Shown here: positions 23,221-35,900 of the stretch, in pieces
How the letters are laid out: every line of letters starts with the position of its first letter
How positions within the stretch are numbered: the stretch's first letter is position 1
Assembly: GCA_037178855.1 (NCBI GenBank)
Contig: JASJZC010000007.1
Location: 7,936,001 to 8,000,000, forward strand
Reading direction: 5' to 3'
From: Oscheius sp. JU75
Lineage: Eukaryota > Nematoda > Chromadorea > Rhabditida > Rhabditidae
Length of the DNA: 64,000 nt
Notes under the pieces: generated by a model
What the model saw: only the letters and a program-made list of their open reading frames with translations
The model's database searches: none
Told to the model about the DNA's origin: nothing
Position numbers and translations under genes: made by a program

Positions 23221-23593
23221 CGAGAGTGATTATGACCAGCTGCACATGTTATAGGAAAGTAGGTCGGAAGATAAATGCTTTGCTGTCAATACTAAATTAC
23301 GATGGATAATAGGTGACTCATAAATATTAGCAGAAATCTCTTCTGGAGAACTTTTCCACAGAACTCTCTTCTCTCTCAGTTTAAGTCTTAAATCTTAAGG
23401 GGAGAACTCCAGTCGAACCTTAGATATGGTTGAAGTTCTTTCCGTGGTCGAATAGTGCAAGTTTGGATTGAGTTCACCAACGACGACATTGAGGGAAGTC
23501 AAGAAAATGTAGCTTATCTTTGATGTTTTATCCTTGCTGAGTTTGAGGTTTTTGGGTCAATTTTTGTCCTCATTCAGTCTGTAACAGTTTTCG

Positions 23594-23935
23594 TTATCTA
23601 TTCCATTTGCATGTCCTTGTTCCGCTGGTTGCTTCTTCCGCGGTCAACACGTTCTCATCCATACCAGTACATCTAGTTCTCTCCCGGTCGAACCTGTCTC
23701 CCAACAGCATTTGGAATATTGACATTTTCACATCACACACCTTCAGTTGTTCGAATGATTCAACGGAATAACCTTTCTTACGTAGGGCACATGAAACTTC
23801 CGACGAAAAGTACCCTAGAAAGTCCCAGAAAAAAAGCTTTGCAGCTTCAGTGCTGATTTTTTGCTCCCTATAAGCTGTTTTAAACGAACAACAAAACAGA
23901 CCCAGCCTGTTTGATCTCTCGATCTCGGTCATCAT
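23594..23935 (-). CDS. possible histone-fold protein, CENP-X (MHF2)-like
   Basis: A single open frame of 113 codons starts at ATG 23935 (a second ATG follows immediately). Its middle, from STEAAKLFFWDFLGYF through FEQLKVCDVK and IFQMLLGDRF, lines up by eye with the small histone-fold protein CENP-X: conserved are the S-x-x-A start of helix 1, the L-x(4)-L-x-x-F-x-x-E spacing, and the L-x-V-x-D...LL-x-D-x-F end. CENP-X partners CENP-S in kinetochores and in the FANCM pathway. The frame continues about 30 residues beyond the fold and has an insertion in its loop. The match is from memory and weak in length, so other small helical proteins remain possible. Confidence 0.35.
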   Translation of the reverse strand: MMTEIERSNRLGLFCCSFKTAYREQKISTEAAKLFFWDFLGYFSSEVSCALRKKGYSVESFEQLKVCDVKMSIFQMLLGDRFDRERTRCTGMDENVLTAEEATSGTRTCKWNR

Positions 23936-24043
23936 TGCTCTTCCGGAGTCATTGCCATGTTTTCACGCCATCGAACTGTGATAATCGTCTGACAAAATCT
24001 ATTTAAGACAACGATAGCTTGTTAATTTTGTTTCCTGTCTTCC

Positions 24044-24640
24044 TTAGTCATCGCTATCGAGCATTTTCTTTACATCATCTTCGCGGATGCTGACTTGTTT
24101 CATAGCAAAAAGTTAATAGACAGCGATGGAGGTCTGATGACTGGGCAATTTTCTCTGTGATCATTCTCCCAATGAATGTTTATTGGTGAAGGAGGTCGAT
24201 TCAAGCATGTTGTACATGTCCAGACGTCAAACCGTTTCAAAATGTTTATGTTTGCAAAAGACTGTCGCTGACCGATTATGCGCATAAGCACCTCTGTGTT
24301 CACGGTTTTATATTCAAATTATCCATTTTTTTTCTGCAGCACTTATTCTAGTGTTTCAGGATTGCACGAAAAGATGCACTTCAGATGTATAATGTGTCTA
24401 AGAGACAAGTACCATAGGTACAAGGTGGGTTCTTTTGGGACTACTCGATGAACTCCGACCAGTGATTACTACTCTCGGGCAACCAAAGCACTGAGCCATG
24501 TGGCTGCTGCTTTCCGCTAATAGAATTCTAACGATTTGAGGGTCCCTCGTCTCGTAAAGCATGGTGTCGATTGTCTTAGACAAATTAGAGACTTCCTCCA
24601 ACTGATCTCTCGCCTGTTCCAGGAAGTTCAAGTTCTCTCT
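24044..24640 (-). CDS. candidate gene with CxxC...H...C motif and acidic tail
   Basis: Three minus-strand pieces read as coding. The first (about 24640-24420) contains EQARDQLEEVSNLSKTIDTM, a likely coiled coil, and then RSSSSSPKR. The second (about 24300-24125) holds WTCTTCLNRPPSPINIHW followed by ENDHRENC, a possible zinc ligand set. The last ends REDDVKKMLDSDD and a TAA at 24044-24046. The connections between them, including an apparent 24-nt intron near 24400, are guesses, and I found no ATG for the first piece. The family is unknown. Confidence 0.3.
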
Positions 24641-24883
24641 CTCTGTCTCTCTTTTTTACACCTCCGACGGCCCTGGACTCCCAGGCACTTAAACTGATTT
24701 CGCGCGCAAAAGCACTAAATTTAACTTTCGTAGTACATAGTACTACCAGGTCATGTTGATTGGTATACTAACAAGGTTGCCGCTTCGGAAGCGTAGAATC
24801 AAGGTGTTCCGGCACATTGTTTAGGGCGGCCAGTGGCCGAGGGGGCGTGGCTCGCGTCGGCTCGCAGACTCCGCTACTCCCGC

Positions 24884-27800
24884 ATGTCGCATGATGACGA
24901 CGAACGCAAGTCCCTTAAGGTGGGTAATTTATATTAGATTACTTCTTCTGGGTGCCCCCTCCCCCATTGATTCCGGCTTTGTCCTTCCGCTTAAAAGCTT
25001 TGGAAATCCAAATAGAGCTAATATGTTTTGGGGTCATTCGGACACCAGCTGATGTTCAATCGGCTTTGACAGATTCTGTCGCTTTTTGCGGGCTTAGTTT
25101 ACGAACGTCTTTCACTTCCTGAGGGGAAAAGTCATTAATTTTGGCCGAAGACCTCGTAGCACGCCATGGAGTGATAGTAGTGGCTAGCGGGAGTTATATT
25201 CTACATGGGAATGCCAACCTCTGGACTTTGGTACCCTGATTCAGATCTGCTTTTGGCTGGTGAGCGTATTTATGAGGTTAAACTATCCCTCTGATGACCG
25301 TTTCATTTCCCCTCACCACCTCGTTTAAAAACACAATGCATCACAGTCTGCAACGTTTCACCAGTCAATTGTCGGCACAGATTTTCGGACGTTTTTGCCT
25401 ATCAACAAACCACCCAGTCAGGGACGAGGCAAATTGTGACAAAAAGTGGGAAAAAGAGAAAGACAAGACAGACACTTAAGAGGAGGAAGGAGCGGGAGTC
25501 TTTTCACACCAGCCGGATGCCTCCAAATTAGAAGAAGAGGGATAGCAGTCTGGCTCATCCTCCCCAAGGAATACATTATTTTGCTGGTTCTGAATGCCGC
25601 AAGTGCACATTTTAACCGAGAGGGCTTATTGTGCCCTTTTTAGGGGGATTCCAGTCACCTCTCCAGGGATAGTTTTTGGGCTGATTTGTATCGCTGGGAG
25701 CGTTCCGGTTTCAGCTGCGAGCCGCTCACACAGGCAAAGTCGGCGGCAAACAGTAAGCACACAATCGATCAACTCGAGTATCTATGAGTTTCGAGACTTG
25801 CCGTATTTGCTCAGGTTCTACTGGTAGAAAAATGTAAATGTACGCACTTTTTTCGTCAACTGGTGTCATTCGGCAGTACCCAGAGCGTAAACATTTACCC
25901 CATTCTAAATCAGGATGACCTTTTTTGGTGGAGGACGGCGGCTAAAAAGAAGAAGCGCTCTTTTGCTATTTAAATCTCTGGCCCTTAAAGGAAGATAAAT
26001 GATAGCCCATTACTTCCCTTGGGAGCCGTTTCTCAATCTGATTGTTTTGAGGGGCAAAAGATGGCCTGCTAATATTTTGTTGTTTCGCACTTTATCTTTA
26101 TGGTTTATTTCTGTTCCGCCGCGATAAGACTATTAGTCCTACCTATTTTCAACAGAAAATTGACCACCTTGCGCATTCCCACGGCCTATGCCGGTGCATG
26201 TCTTTCTGGAAGTTTAAGGTGTTACTTTTCCTTTGACCATGATGATTCATTAATGTTGCAGAGACAAAAAAAGGAGTATCGAGATGAAAAGAAGCGGGCC
26301 ACACAGCAGCTCGTCACGGCTTTGGCCGACCCGACGATCATCGTTATGGCCGACTGGCTCAAGGCACGGCTTTGCAAACATCTCAAGAGCTTATTTGGCA
26401 TATTCTAGGTGCGGGGGACGCTGCGGAAATGGAGTAAATACTACTGCGTGCTGAAGCCCGGAATCTTGATTTTGTACAAGTCGAGTAAGGTTTGTCTTTC
26501 CGAACGAGCCATTTGTCACGCGACAAGTTTTTTTTGTTCGAGGGGAAGAAGAAATTGTAGATGCCTTCTCGGGGGAAGCGAGAGCGCATCAAATTTCGGA
26601 AGAGGACGCTTGGAAAACCAAAACACAAATACTGATTGCAGCAGAATCATTGGATCGGGACGGTACTTCTGAACACTTGTGAACTCATCGAGAGACCCTC
26701 GAAGAAGGATGGCTTCTGTTTCAAACTTTACCAAGTATTTTTGCCGTCGTGAACATGTTTATTTTGTCTCTGCAGCCGTTGGATCAGAGTATCTGGGCCA
26801 ACTGTGGACCACTAGGTGAATCAACCAAATTCTCCCTGCAACATCTGCCGACTACACATTTGATATGTCGTGCTGCCAGTGATCAAGTCAGTTACAAACA
26901 TATATCGATTGCTTTTCGCCTGATTATGTCTCTTATGTCTGCGAATAGCTATCGAGCACGCGGTTTTTTTTTATTTCCCCTTCCGTCGCACAGTTGCATC
27001 TTCTTAAAAAACTGTCTCAAGCCATTTTATTGGCCTTCTCTTTGAGCAGGTGGTAACTGTTCATGTTTTCCGTCTATTCTTGTGGTCAACCCACCTGACC
27101 AGATTCTTAACCGGTTCTATCTAGCCTATAGCATCAGTAAAACCGTTCGACTTGAGCTAGCACATTCACCTATTACCTTTTGGTGGAATTCAAAGTCATC
27201 CCAACTCACAGATCCACTCATACCCAGAAAAAGCCACATACACCCTAGTTTGGCCGCTTTTCCATATATCCAGAGGAAAAAACATGTCATGCGCATTTCT
27301 CATGCTGTCATCTTTTTCAGGCAGGAAGGTGTTGGATGGACGCATTGGAGTTGTCTCTCCGCTGCACTGGTCTATTAATGAGAACAATGCATCAGGTAAT
27401 TTATCTTGGATATTGGATGAAACCATCGTCTTCTTTCAGCTTAATGATCAGAAGCAGAACGAGGCCTCAACTGTTGTGGCCAAGGATAACGAGAGTGAGG
27501 GAGACCCTGAGACGGCTGAGAACAATCAGGATGGCAGGAAGTACTCTGAGACCGAGGCCGAAAAACACTTTGATGGTTGGGCAAAAACTATTTGTCAGAA
27601 TGAACTCCGTTTTCAGATATCGATGAGAGGGAGCCAGTCGAGGAGGAAATTGAATCAGATGGTGAGAGTGGAAAAGAATCCAAATGGATCGAGAGCGAGA
27701 GGGAAAGTGTGAGTCATTCTTATTGTTTTTTTTCCAATTTTTTTTTGTTTAGTTTGGTCAGCAGACTAATCAGACGGAGGAAGTGGCCGATGAAAACAAA

Positions 27801-29759
27801 TCGCTAATTTGGGCACTGCTCAAACAAATCCGTCCCGGAATGGATCTCTCCAAGGTTCGGGTCCGGAAGTACGTGTGAAAATGGCCTTTTTTCCAGGTGG
27901 TGCTTCCCACGTTCATTCTGGAGCCGAGATCGTTCTTGGAAAAGTTAGCCGATTACTACTATCACATAGACTTGCTAACCGAGTAAGACGAGTCAATTTC
28001 AATTTTGAGAGTATGTTTTAGAGCAGCTGAGGAGCCTGATCCGTATCAAAGAATAATTAAAGTCACAAAATTTTATCTCTCCGGCTTCTACAAAAAGCCA
28101 AAAGGTCTCAAAAAGCCGTATAATCCAATTTTGGGAGAAACCTTCCGCTGTTGCTGGAAACATCCCGACGGGTCCACTACTTTCTATATTGCTGAACAGG
28201 TACGGCTGGGAATATAAGGAAGAAAACCTGGTTTAGGTATCCCATCATCCGCCAATCTCCTCCATTTTCCTTACCAATCGCAAAGCCGGTTTTAATATTT
28301 CGGGCACAATTCTTGCTAAAAGCAAATTTTACGGGAACAGCATCTCCGCCATCATGGTTGGAAACTTAAAGTGAGCAAAATTTCTCTACCGTACGGTATT
28401 GTCTTCTAGAGTGACCTTTTTGAAAAGAGGTGAAAGCTACTCCGTTACTCTTCCCTATGCAAACTGCAAAGGGATCATGTTAGGAACGATGACCATGGAA
28501 TTGGCTGGACCGGTTGGTAGCCAAGTTTGCGCCTATCAGGCAGCATTTAGGTGACAATCACATGTGAAAACACCGGCTATTCTTGTCAACTGGATTTCCA
28601 GCTGAAACCTTTCATTGGAGGTGTCATGAACAAGATTGCGGGAAAGTTCAAGTACGGTAGGGAAGAGCTGGCTACACTCGAAGGTTTCTGGGACGGAACT
28701 ATCAACATTAAAGAGAAGAAAGTAGGCTTGTTGTATTCCTAAAAATAGTTTTGACTTAGAATGAAACGCTGCTATGGAACCCTTCCCCGGATATTATCAA
28801 GAATCGTCTGCCTCGCTATGAGATCGAGTACCAATCCCTGGATAATTTTGAGTCTAGAAAGTAAGAAAACCTTATTTTGTGTTCACAAAGTCTCTTCAGA
28901 CTCTGGAGCCAAGTCACGGCTGCCATTCTCGAAGAAGATCAGTACAAAGCTACTGAGGAAAAGACTAAACTAGAGGAAGATCAGCGCGCTCGCGCCCGAT
29001 CCAACGTTCCTCACAAGAACAAGTTCTTCGAGAAAAGGGGAGATGTCTACGAGTACATCCACACAGAGTTGGTTACCATTAGTGACATTTAGTGAAAAAG
29101 TTTTAGATCCCGTCCGTGGGACGATCATGATGACATCGAGCAGCTTGAGTACAACTACCACATTTATACCAAGTCCAAAGTCAAGAAGCCGAAGAAACAG
29201 CAGGGAAGGAGCCAAAGCATTGTGAGATTATTTCCTTTTGTTCAATGGTTCTTTGAAGGCTTCTGGTATGTCGACGGACAGTGATGCTGACAAGAATCCG
29301 GAGCCACAGCCAGTGACAACCACTATGGTCAGCGCGAAAGAAGTGGAGGAGCTCAAAGCGATGATCAAGGTATCTTACTATTTACACCTTTTGTATACGC
29401 CATCTTGATTGAATTTGTCCAAACCCGCTCCTATGTCCACATCCTGCTCGCTCTCCTCATATTGTCGTTGTGATATCGATCCTTTTGCAAATTTAAGCAC
29501 GCCAAATTTTGGTTTGCTTTCTTGGGCTAAAGTACAAATTGACCAAGATCATTGATTTGCATGGACCACATAGACCACATCTTGGATCTTTCAGTGTTTG
29601 TCGGAGCAAATGGAAAGGAACGTCCGACGACTTGAGCACAGTGTCGAACAATCGGTTCGTGAGAACATTCCCTCAATGCAACAGATCTTGTTCATGGTCT
29701 TCCTCTTTGCTATACTTCATGCCGCTCTGCTCTCCTGGCTTTCTGGTAGCCGCAAGTAG
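24884..29759 (+). CDS. OSBPL8: ORP5/ORP8-type oxysterol-binding-related protein
   Basis: ORP5 and ORP8 sit in the endoplasmic reticulum and exchange phosphatidylserine for phosphoinositides at contacts with the plasma membrane. The proposed first exon (ATG 24884, MSHDDDERKSLK) precedes an intron of about 1.3 kb; it is the least certain part. Then follow YRDEKKRATQQLVTALADP and IVMADWLK, a PH domain (RGTLRKWSKYYCVLKPG, KKDGFCFKLYQPLDQSIWA, CWMDALELSL), an acidic linker, and NKSLIWALLKQIRPGMDLSK leading into the lipid-binding domain. The domain carries SGFYKKPKGLKKPYNPILGE, the family fingerprint EQVSHHPPIS and PYANCKGIMLGTMTMEL. A C-terminal hydrophobic helix (ILFMVFLFAILHAALLSWL) is the membrane anchor expected of this subgroup. 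One intron, starting at about 26356, seems to have a GC donor. The stop is TAG at 29757-29759. Confidence 0.93.
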
Positions 29760-30397
29760 CCTTTTCCCGTTCATAATATGAAGAGTAAAGTAATTGATGT
29801 CAAAACTTCATTTTATATTCCCAGACGTTAAAAACTAGAGTATTTGTGACTTCTTCAAGGCAGACTTCTATGAGATAGGAGCCAAATAGTTAGTTCAAGT
29901 TGAGAAACTTTCGGAAATCGTACTGCTGATTGCATATTTCTCTGAAACTTGGATAAAACAGACGTCTCTACTACAAAACAGTCCTCTCTTTGACAGGCAC
30001 ACAGCATAGTTTAAAATTTATGTTTGTAACATTTATTAGAGAATACTAACGGTTGGTTTATATCTACATTATTGACCGATGACGTGTTTACAGATCTTAC
30101 GGTGGCATATGACGATAGCAGAATGTCGAACACGGACCCGACTCGCTGGCTCTTCTACACTGTTATGTGTATCCTCAAACGGAGCGCCTTTCCCTTTCAC
30201 GCAAACTTGTGTGCGAATGTTCACGGTATCACTACTGCCTCTGTATGGTTTAAGCGGAAGTTCGGTATTGTTCTGTTGGTAGTAGTGCAGGATCAAGATT
30301 GGAAGACAAACAGAGAGTTTATTGATATGATTGCACTCGGATATTGACACCCTTTTACTGATACCCTTTGATTGCACTCGAAATACAACAAGAAGGA
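29760..30397. other. convergent spacer, nothing recognised
   Basis: Spacer between the ORP-type gene and the minus-strand SOSS-B gene. A minus-strand frame of 102 codons at 30069-30377 resembles nothing known and overlaps a plus-strand frame; both are probably chance. Confidence 0.45.
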
Positions 30398-31115
30398 CTA
30401 AACTGGTCGTGTTCTAGGATCATGGGCTCCTCGTCTGGGTGAGGGTCCTGTCTGCGGAGTAAAGCCCGGTCTTCTAGCGATTCCTAAGCCTCCACGTCCT
30501 ACTCGTCTGGGATCTGTGACTCCTCCTGTCAACTGAAATGAGAACAATGCAAAGAAAAAGACAAATAAGCAAACCTCGCCTTCTTCCGGTGCTAATCCCT
30601 TTTTCTGCCTTTCAAGAGCGGCATATTCCGTCCTGTACTCACTCATATTCGGTATCTCTACATAGTTCATGCAGAACTCTCCTATTCTTTGAAGTTCTGA
30701 CGCACGATTGGCCTGAAGATGTAGTGACCCCTGCAAAAGTGTTTTGCCCTGCTCCCTGGAGTACTTACTCGATGAATCTGCAAGAATCCGTTCCTTAATC
30801 GCAAAATATCTCCGGGCTGTAAGATTTTATATAGATTTTGTTTTTTTTTGTACCTGGAAGGCATCGATCGCCTCTTGGTGACGGATTGTAAGATTCACGG
30901 ACCCGGTTGGATCTCCGACTTTCAGAGTTTGTAGTTGGTCTCCATTAGAGAGTCTGAATGAGGAATCTGAATTGAAATGTGAAATTGAAAATATATGACC
31001 AACTTGTCTCGATCACAATCATCCGAACATTCAAGCCGCGATCGTGAGTTATAGGATTCAGTTGTCCAATAGCCAGATATTCTTCCCGATGAGAACCGTG
31101 ATTTGACCCGTACAT
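30398..31115 (-). CDS. SOSS complex subunit B (single-stranded DNA-binding protein, NABP/hSSB family)
   Basis: SOSS-B proteins are small OB-fold proteins that bind single-stranded DNA in the nucleus and help repair double-strand breaks. From ATG 31115 the spliced product is about 190 residues. OB-fold strands appear in family order: GLNVRMIVIET, LQTLKVGDPTGSVNLTI, QPGDILRLRNGFLQI, GSLHLQANRASELQRIGEFC and YVEIPNMSEY, each matching the human SOSS-B segments such as IGEFCMVYSEVPNFSE. The tail after the fold is Arg/Pro/Gly-rich, as in the family. Four short introns are used. The stop (TAG, minus) is at 30398-30400. Confidence 0.88.
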
Positions 31116-32963
31116 TTTGTGTATTTGAGAAAGAGATCAGAATGATGAGAACAAGCCATTTGCTGCACGATGTTTGAAGAAATCGATAGATGCGCGTCAA
31201 GACTCGAACCAAAGCTGCCGAGCTGAAAAGATGGAGCGAACAAAAGAAGGAATGTAAACCATCGGCTGAAATTATCCAAAAACAGTCGACTGGCCCCATT
31301 CGAAGAGTAAAGGCATGAACGAGTGAGGGTATTCCATTTTATGCTGTTCAGGGTGGGCATCTGGTCGGTTCTTGCGCACGCACTCGCTATTCAAAACATA
31401 TCATAGCTGAAAGTTGCAATTATGCACTATGCATATAGGGCATCTGTTAAACCGTATGCACCGAGCGATTTTTAGATTTTTGGCTATCCTTCGGGCTCTA
31501 TCGCTCTAAGAACTGTTGGTTTAACGCATGGGAAGCAAACTCACAAAGAATCTGTCTACGACAACTTGTTTTCGTATTCTATCGCGTTGAGTTGGAGAGA
31601 GAGAGAAGGAACTTGTCGAATTCCGGATTCTTAGGGGTATTATCTTGTAGAGATCGACGAGTACAATAACGAGTTGACTAACAATCCGTTAAAAAAGTTC
31701 GTGATCGAGCTACAGCGCTTCGGAAATTGGAATTTTAACTTTAACGTTTGAATTTCCCCACAAAATTTGGTATGTACGCAAAAAGTTCGTCAATGACATT
31801 TTTGATGCGACGAGCAATTATTTTTGTGTACTCGCTATCTTTTGACTCAAACAGACAGCGAGGGCGGCTGCCGAATGCAGCCAGCCCGAGGGCGTATAAT
31901 TCTGCCGCCTTGGAACATCGGAAAGTCTCCAATATCAAAAACAACCGCCTATCCCTACATCTGTCGATCTCTAGTATTAGTAAATCAGTTGGGTAGCTTG
32001 AGGGTTTGTGCGTTTCTCGTGCCTTACTACGACAACAACCTCATGGGCTAAAACGCGATGGTTTTCCCGCATTTTAAACCAACTTGAACGTGACGACTAT
32101 TTGTTTCGCTGATAAGTTAGCCAGTAGTAGTTTTTGTGTCAATAAATTTCTCTAACTCTTTATACTTTATAGGTAGGCATGGGTCTTATTCGTCCGTGTT
32201 CAGCTCAGTTTTAGCATGTCTGTCCGCAAAGACGAGCTCAGCCGTCTCAAGCAGGAGCCAAGCTCGACTTGCTCTAAATTTTTTGATCTCTCGTCTTCCT
32301 TTCAAGGTTTCAAACAGAGTAACGCTTAGATCAGATCAAATTTCAGTGGTTTCATCCCAGCTCATCCTCTCCTCTCGAAGATCGTCGCCTCAATTCTCTT
32401 CACGTTATCTCTTTATAAAAGCTTTAGTTAAGAACGTTGTACTGTACTCTCAATCAGGGGCACTCTTTCGGGAAAGTGGAAGTAGTCAAGATTGCTTTGC
32501 GGACACTTCTCATCGTACTTCGGTTTTAATCTGTACATGATCTTGTACTCCCGTTGACCAAGGTTCAAAGCTTCAGCACGCTGCTCAGATATAACAGGGT
32601 TACAATCAAGGGTAATGCGCCTGACTAGCTTCGCCTAGAAAACACGAATGATTTCAATATTTATGACTGAGTCACCCTGCAGATTATATGATCACACAAG
32701 CTTGACAGTTGGGTTCTATCACACCGGGTAGGCAATATTTTAAGGTAGAAATTAAAAAAGCATAATATTTGAGTTTTAAGGCGAATATGATACACAAGGG
32801 GGGATAATGACACATATGCTGTTACCGGCAACGTTTTTGAAATAGTCTGAATAGGGACCCGCGTTTTAGTAGTTGGCTTGTAAGAGAGGAAGTAAGGTAC
32901 AAAAGAAATAGAAAGATGGCAAGTGTTTTGAGGTATATAAACGATTGATATGTTCTAAGTGAG
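31116..32963. other. intergenic, nothing recognised
   Basis: About 1.85 kb between two minus-strand genes. It contains only short open frames on both strands and no repeats that I can see. Confidence 0.5.
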
Positions 32964-35900
32964 CTAGGTAGGGACTGAGGAGCTGACATTAACGCTTTCG
33001 ATCCTTTTCCACATCTCTATTATGTCTGTGAAGTGCTTGTTCTGCCATGTACGTGATTTCTTCGCTATTTCGACTATGGTTTCCGGCTTATACTCCGAAT
33101 GAATTGTGCCGAGAGTCTCCAACTGAAGGGGAAAATGAAAAATGAGAAAGGCAAAGCGTACCTTTTCTTCCGCGAATCGAAACAGGTCGAACATCATGTG
33201 ATAACATTGGTGAAACTGCTGAGCGGCAGTGGCACAAGGCTCGCAGAAATAGAACTCCTAAAATATCAGAACGGTTCGAAGACGAAGAAGCCTTCTTACT
33301 GTGGCAATCAGTGGCTCCAATTCCTCTTCATCTTCCTCTCTGGGACGAGCCCGCAACTTGTCAGCGTACTGGAAGGTTTCTCTGTCGTAGCCTTGTCGTC
33401 CAAGCAGTTGGACCACCTTTTCGACCTGCTTCTTTTCGCTCTTGCATGCCTGAAAACTTTGAGTAATGAAATGAAGAGGGTTCTTTGGAAAAAAAATTTT
33501 GAGCCTCAACATTACACTCGGATGAGAACATCACATATTCTAATCGTAGCCTTATGTTATTACTTTCCTGAACAGATTTGGGGAGACAGCCTATGTTAAT
33601 CCTGCCTACATTCTAAGCAAACGAGTGTCTGGGTCGGTTTGAACATATTATCTTTGCAGGATCCAAAAAGATGTATTAAAAAAAAGAAGTTTATGCCGAG
33701 ACCTGGGACCCGTCAATCTGAATCAGAATAAGGAAGCCAGTCCCGCTGGAAAGGTAAACGGTATGATCTAGGGAAGGAAAGAGTTAAGAAGAATGTTGCA
33801 GAATAAAAAGTGAAAAGCTCACTTGACAAAGGAGAGAGATGAATCCACTGGCACCCTTTTGAGTCTCCGTGACAATCAACCTCGTATAGTCTTTGATGAC
33901 ATCTTCCATGTCCTCTTTAATGGTTGACCGCAACTTGCTCATGCACTCGCTGTTGATCTTTTCAATGTCCGTGTACGCTTTCAGATAGTTCCAGTCTGAA
34001 AATGAACGTAAACAGGACAACAGATATTTTTACCATTCTTCTCCTTGATCAGTTGTAGATGTTCTAGAGTGAGAGCATGATCAATTACTTCTCGGTAAAG
34101 AATGTAGAGCGACATGCGACGTTGATCAAGAAGCAAGTTTCGTCCCTCGTTTGGATCGTGCTTGGTTTCTTCTGCAAAAGTTTCCAAATGAGAAAATGAT
34201 CAAAACTACCTTCGGGAACTATCAAGGCATTACTGTCCGTCAGTTCAGAAGTCATTGCCGGAAACAGATCTGCTAGTGGAACTTCAGGCTCGACTATGGA
34301 CTCGGATCTTGACTGTTTGATGAACTTGACCGCAACTTTGTAGTATCCAGAAGAGATTTGCTCGCACCAACCAGAGTACTGAGGTTTTATGATAACTAAA
34401 TGAAATCATGATCTTACCGTGCTGCTGTTCTTGTACGTGACATTCTTGGTTGTTGGATCTACGCGAGGAGGAAACTTTTGGAGCATGTTCGGGTTGTCCA
34501 CTTTCCAGAGGGCACAATCGTCACGGAAAAGTTCGGATTTGTTCACAACAAAGCAGCCTTTCTGAAACAAAAGATCTATGCCTCCTAAAAAAAGTTAACC
34601 GTGATGTTTCCATCAGCTTGGGAGAACTTGTTCAAGCGCTGTTTGATGGCTTCTGTGTTGAATTCCGGGAATGATTTTCTGATAGGTGGCTTGAAACCTT
34701 CCACACCGTTGAACTTTGGCTGTCCTGGAATTATATATATGGCTGACAAATTCTGTGCACTAAGATCACATGAGTTACACTATGGTTAACCTGGTCTTTT
34801 CAATGATCTGTTGTCAAAGGTTTTTTTTTTAACCAAATGGCAAAATCGAACTGTCAGCTGTTCTAGATCTAAATTTTACCTATTCTAACTGAACTGTACT
34901 GGTCCATAACAAATAGACCTTGTTCTCTAAGAATGGCCTGTTACCTATTCTTTCGGTCTGTATCTTAACAAGATTTTTTTTCCCGTACATTTGTCCTTTT
35001 AATAGAGTTTGAATCAGACTCACCATTTTCTTGCTTTGCCTGCTCGTGCCACTGCTGCATAAATCTCTTCTTCGGATTCACGACAACCTCTTGATGAGGT
35101 TCTTCCTTGACGACTGTTGGCTCAGAAATCTCCTCTTGCTTCAAACCGTTTTCGTATCCTTCCTCGTCAATAAGTCGGAGCTCGTACCTGAACAGAAGGT
35201 AGAATAACCAAAGTTTGAAACACCATACCCAGAGTCTCGCCTCTCTTTGTTTTTCTTATGCTTGTGCTTTTTTGGCCGTCGATCGTCTTCCCAGTCACTG
35301 TCATCCTCTTCATGTTTCCGCTTCTTCTTTTTCTTCTTTTTCTCCACGCATTCGTCCGTTGATTTTCTCGGGAGTTTGATGATCAACTTTGGGAGTTTTG
35401 GACCAAGTTCCGCGCTAGAAACAGAAAGATAAAAAAAGACGAACCTTCTAATACCTATGACTGTTCTGCTCGGAGTGCTTGTATTCAGAACCTTCTTGCT
35501 TGAAACAATTGGAATCCGTTGATGGAAGAGCTTCAGTTTTGATGAAGTTGCAGACAAATCGAGCACGTTTCCGTCTCCTCAACGATTCCGCCAAGGTGAC
35601 AATCTCTGGCTCAGCTAGCCTCGCAGCAGCTTGACAAGCTTCTGCATGTACGGATGCGGGTAGAAGGTTTGCGGATGGAATCGCTGGTCGGTTCTCAACA
35701 GGTCGCTTCTTCAACAGCACATTGCGCCAAAGATCTTGTTGAGGGTGTTCCTGGGGAACGGCGAATCCCACGCCTGGCACATAGATGTTTTTGTTGCGGT
35801 CAGCTGATTGACTTGCAAGCCTTGACAGCTTTTCTTTGACCTGGAATTGACAGTTATAAAATCAGTTTAGCCGTTTCTTTGTATTCCTACTTTTCTGTGT

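Noticed and set aside
30069-30377. 102-codon minus-strand frame between ORP-type and SOSS-B genes
   Set aside because: Three overlapping frames exist on both strands; none shows composition or motifs of a real protein.
35310-35350. possible simple repeat (TTC/TTT run)
   Set aside because: It is the reverse complement of the poly-lysine exon of the large minus-strand gene, so coding explains it.
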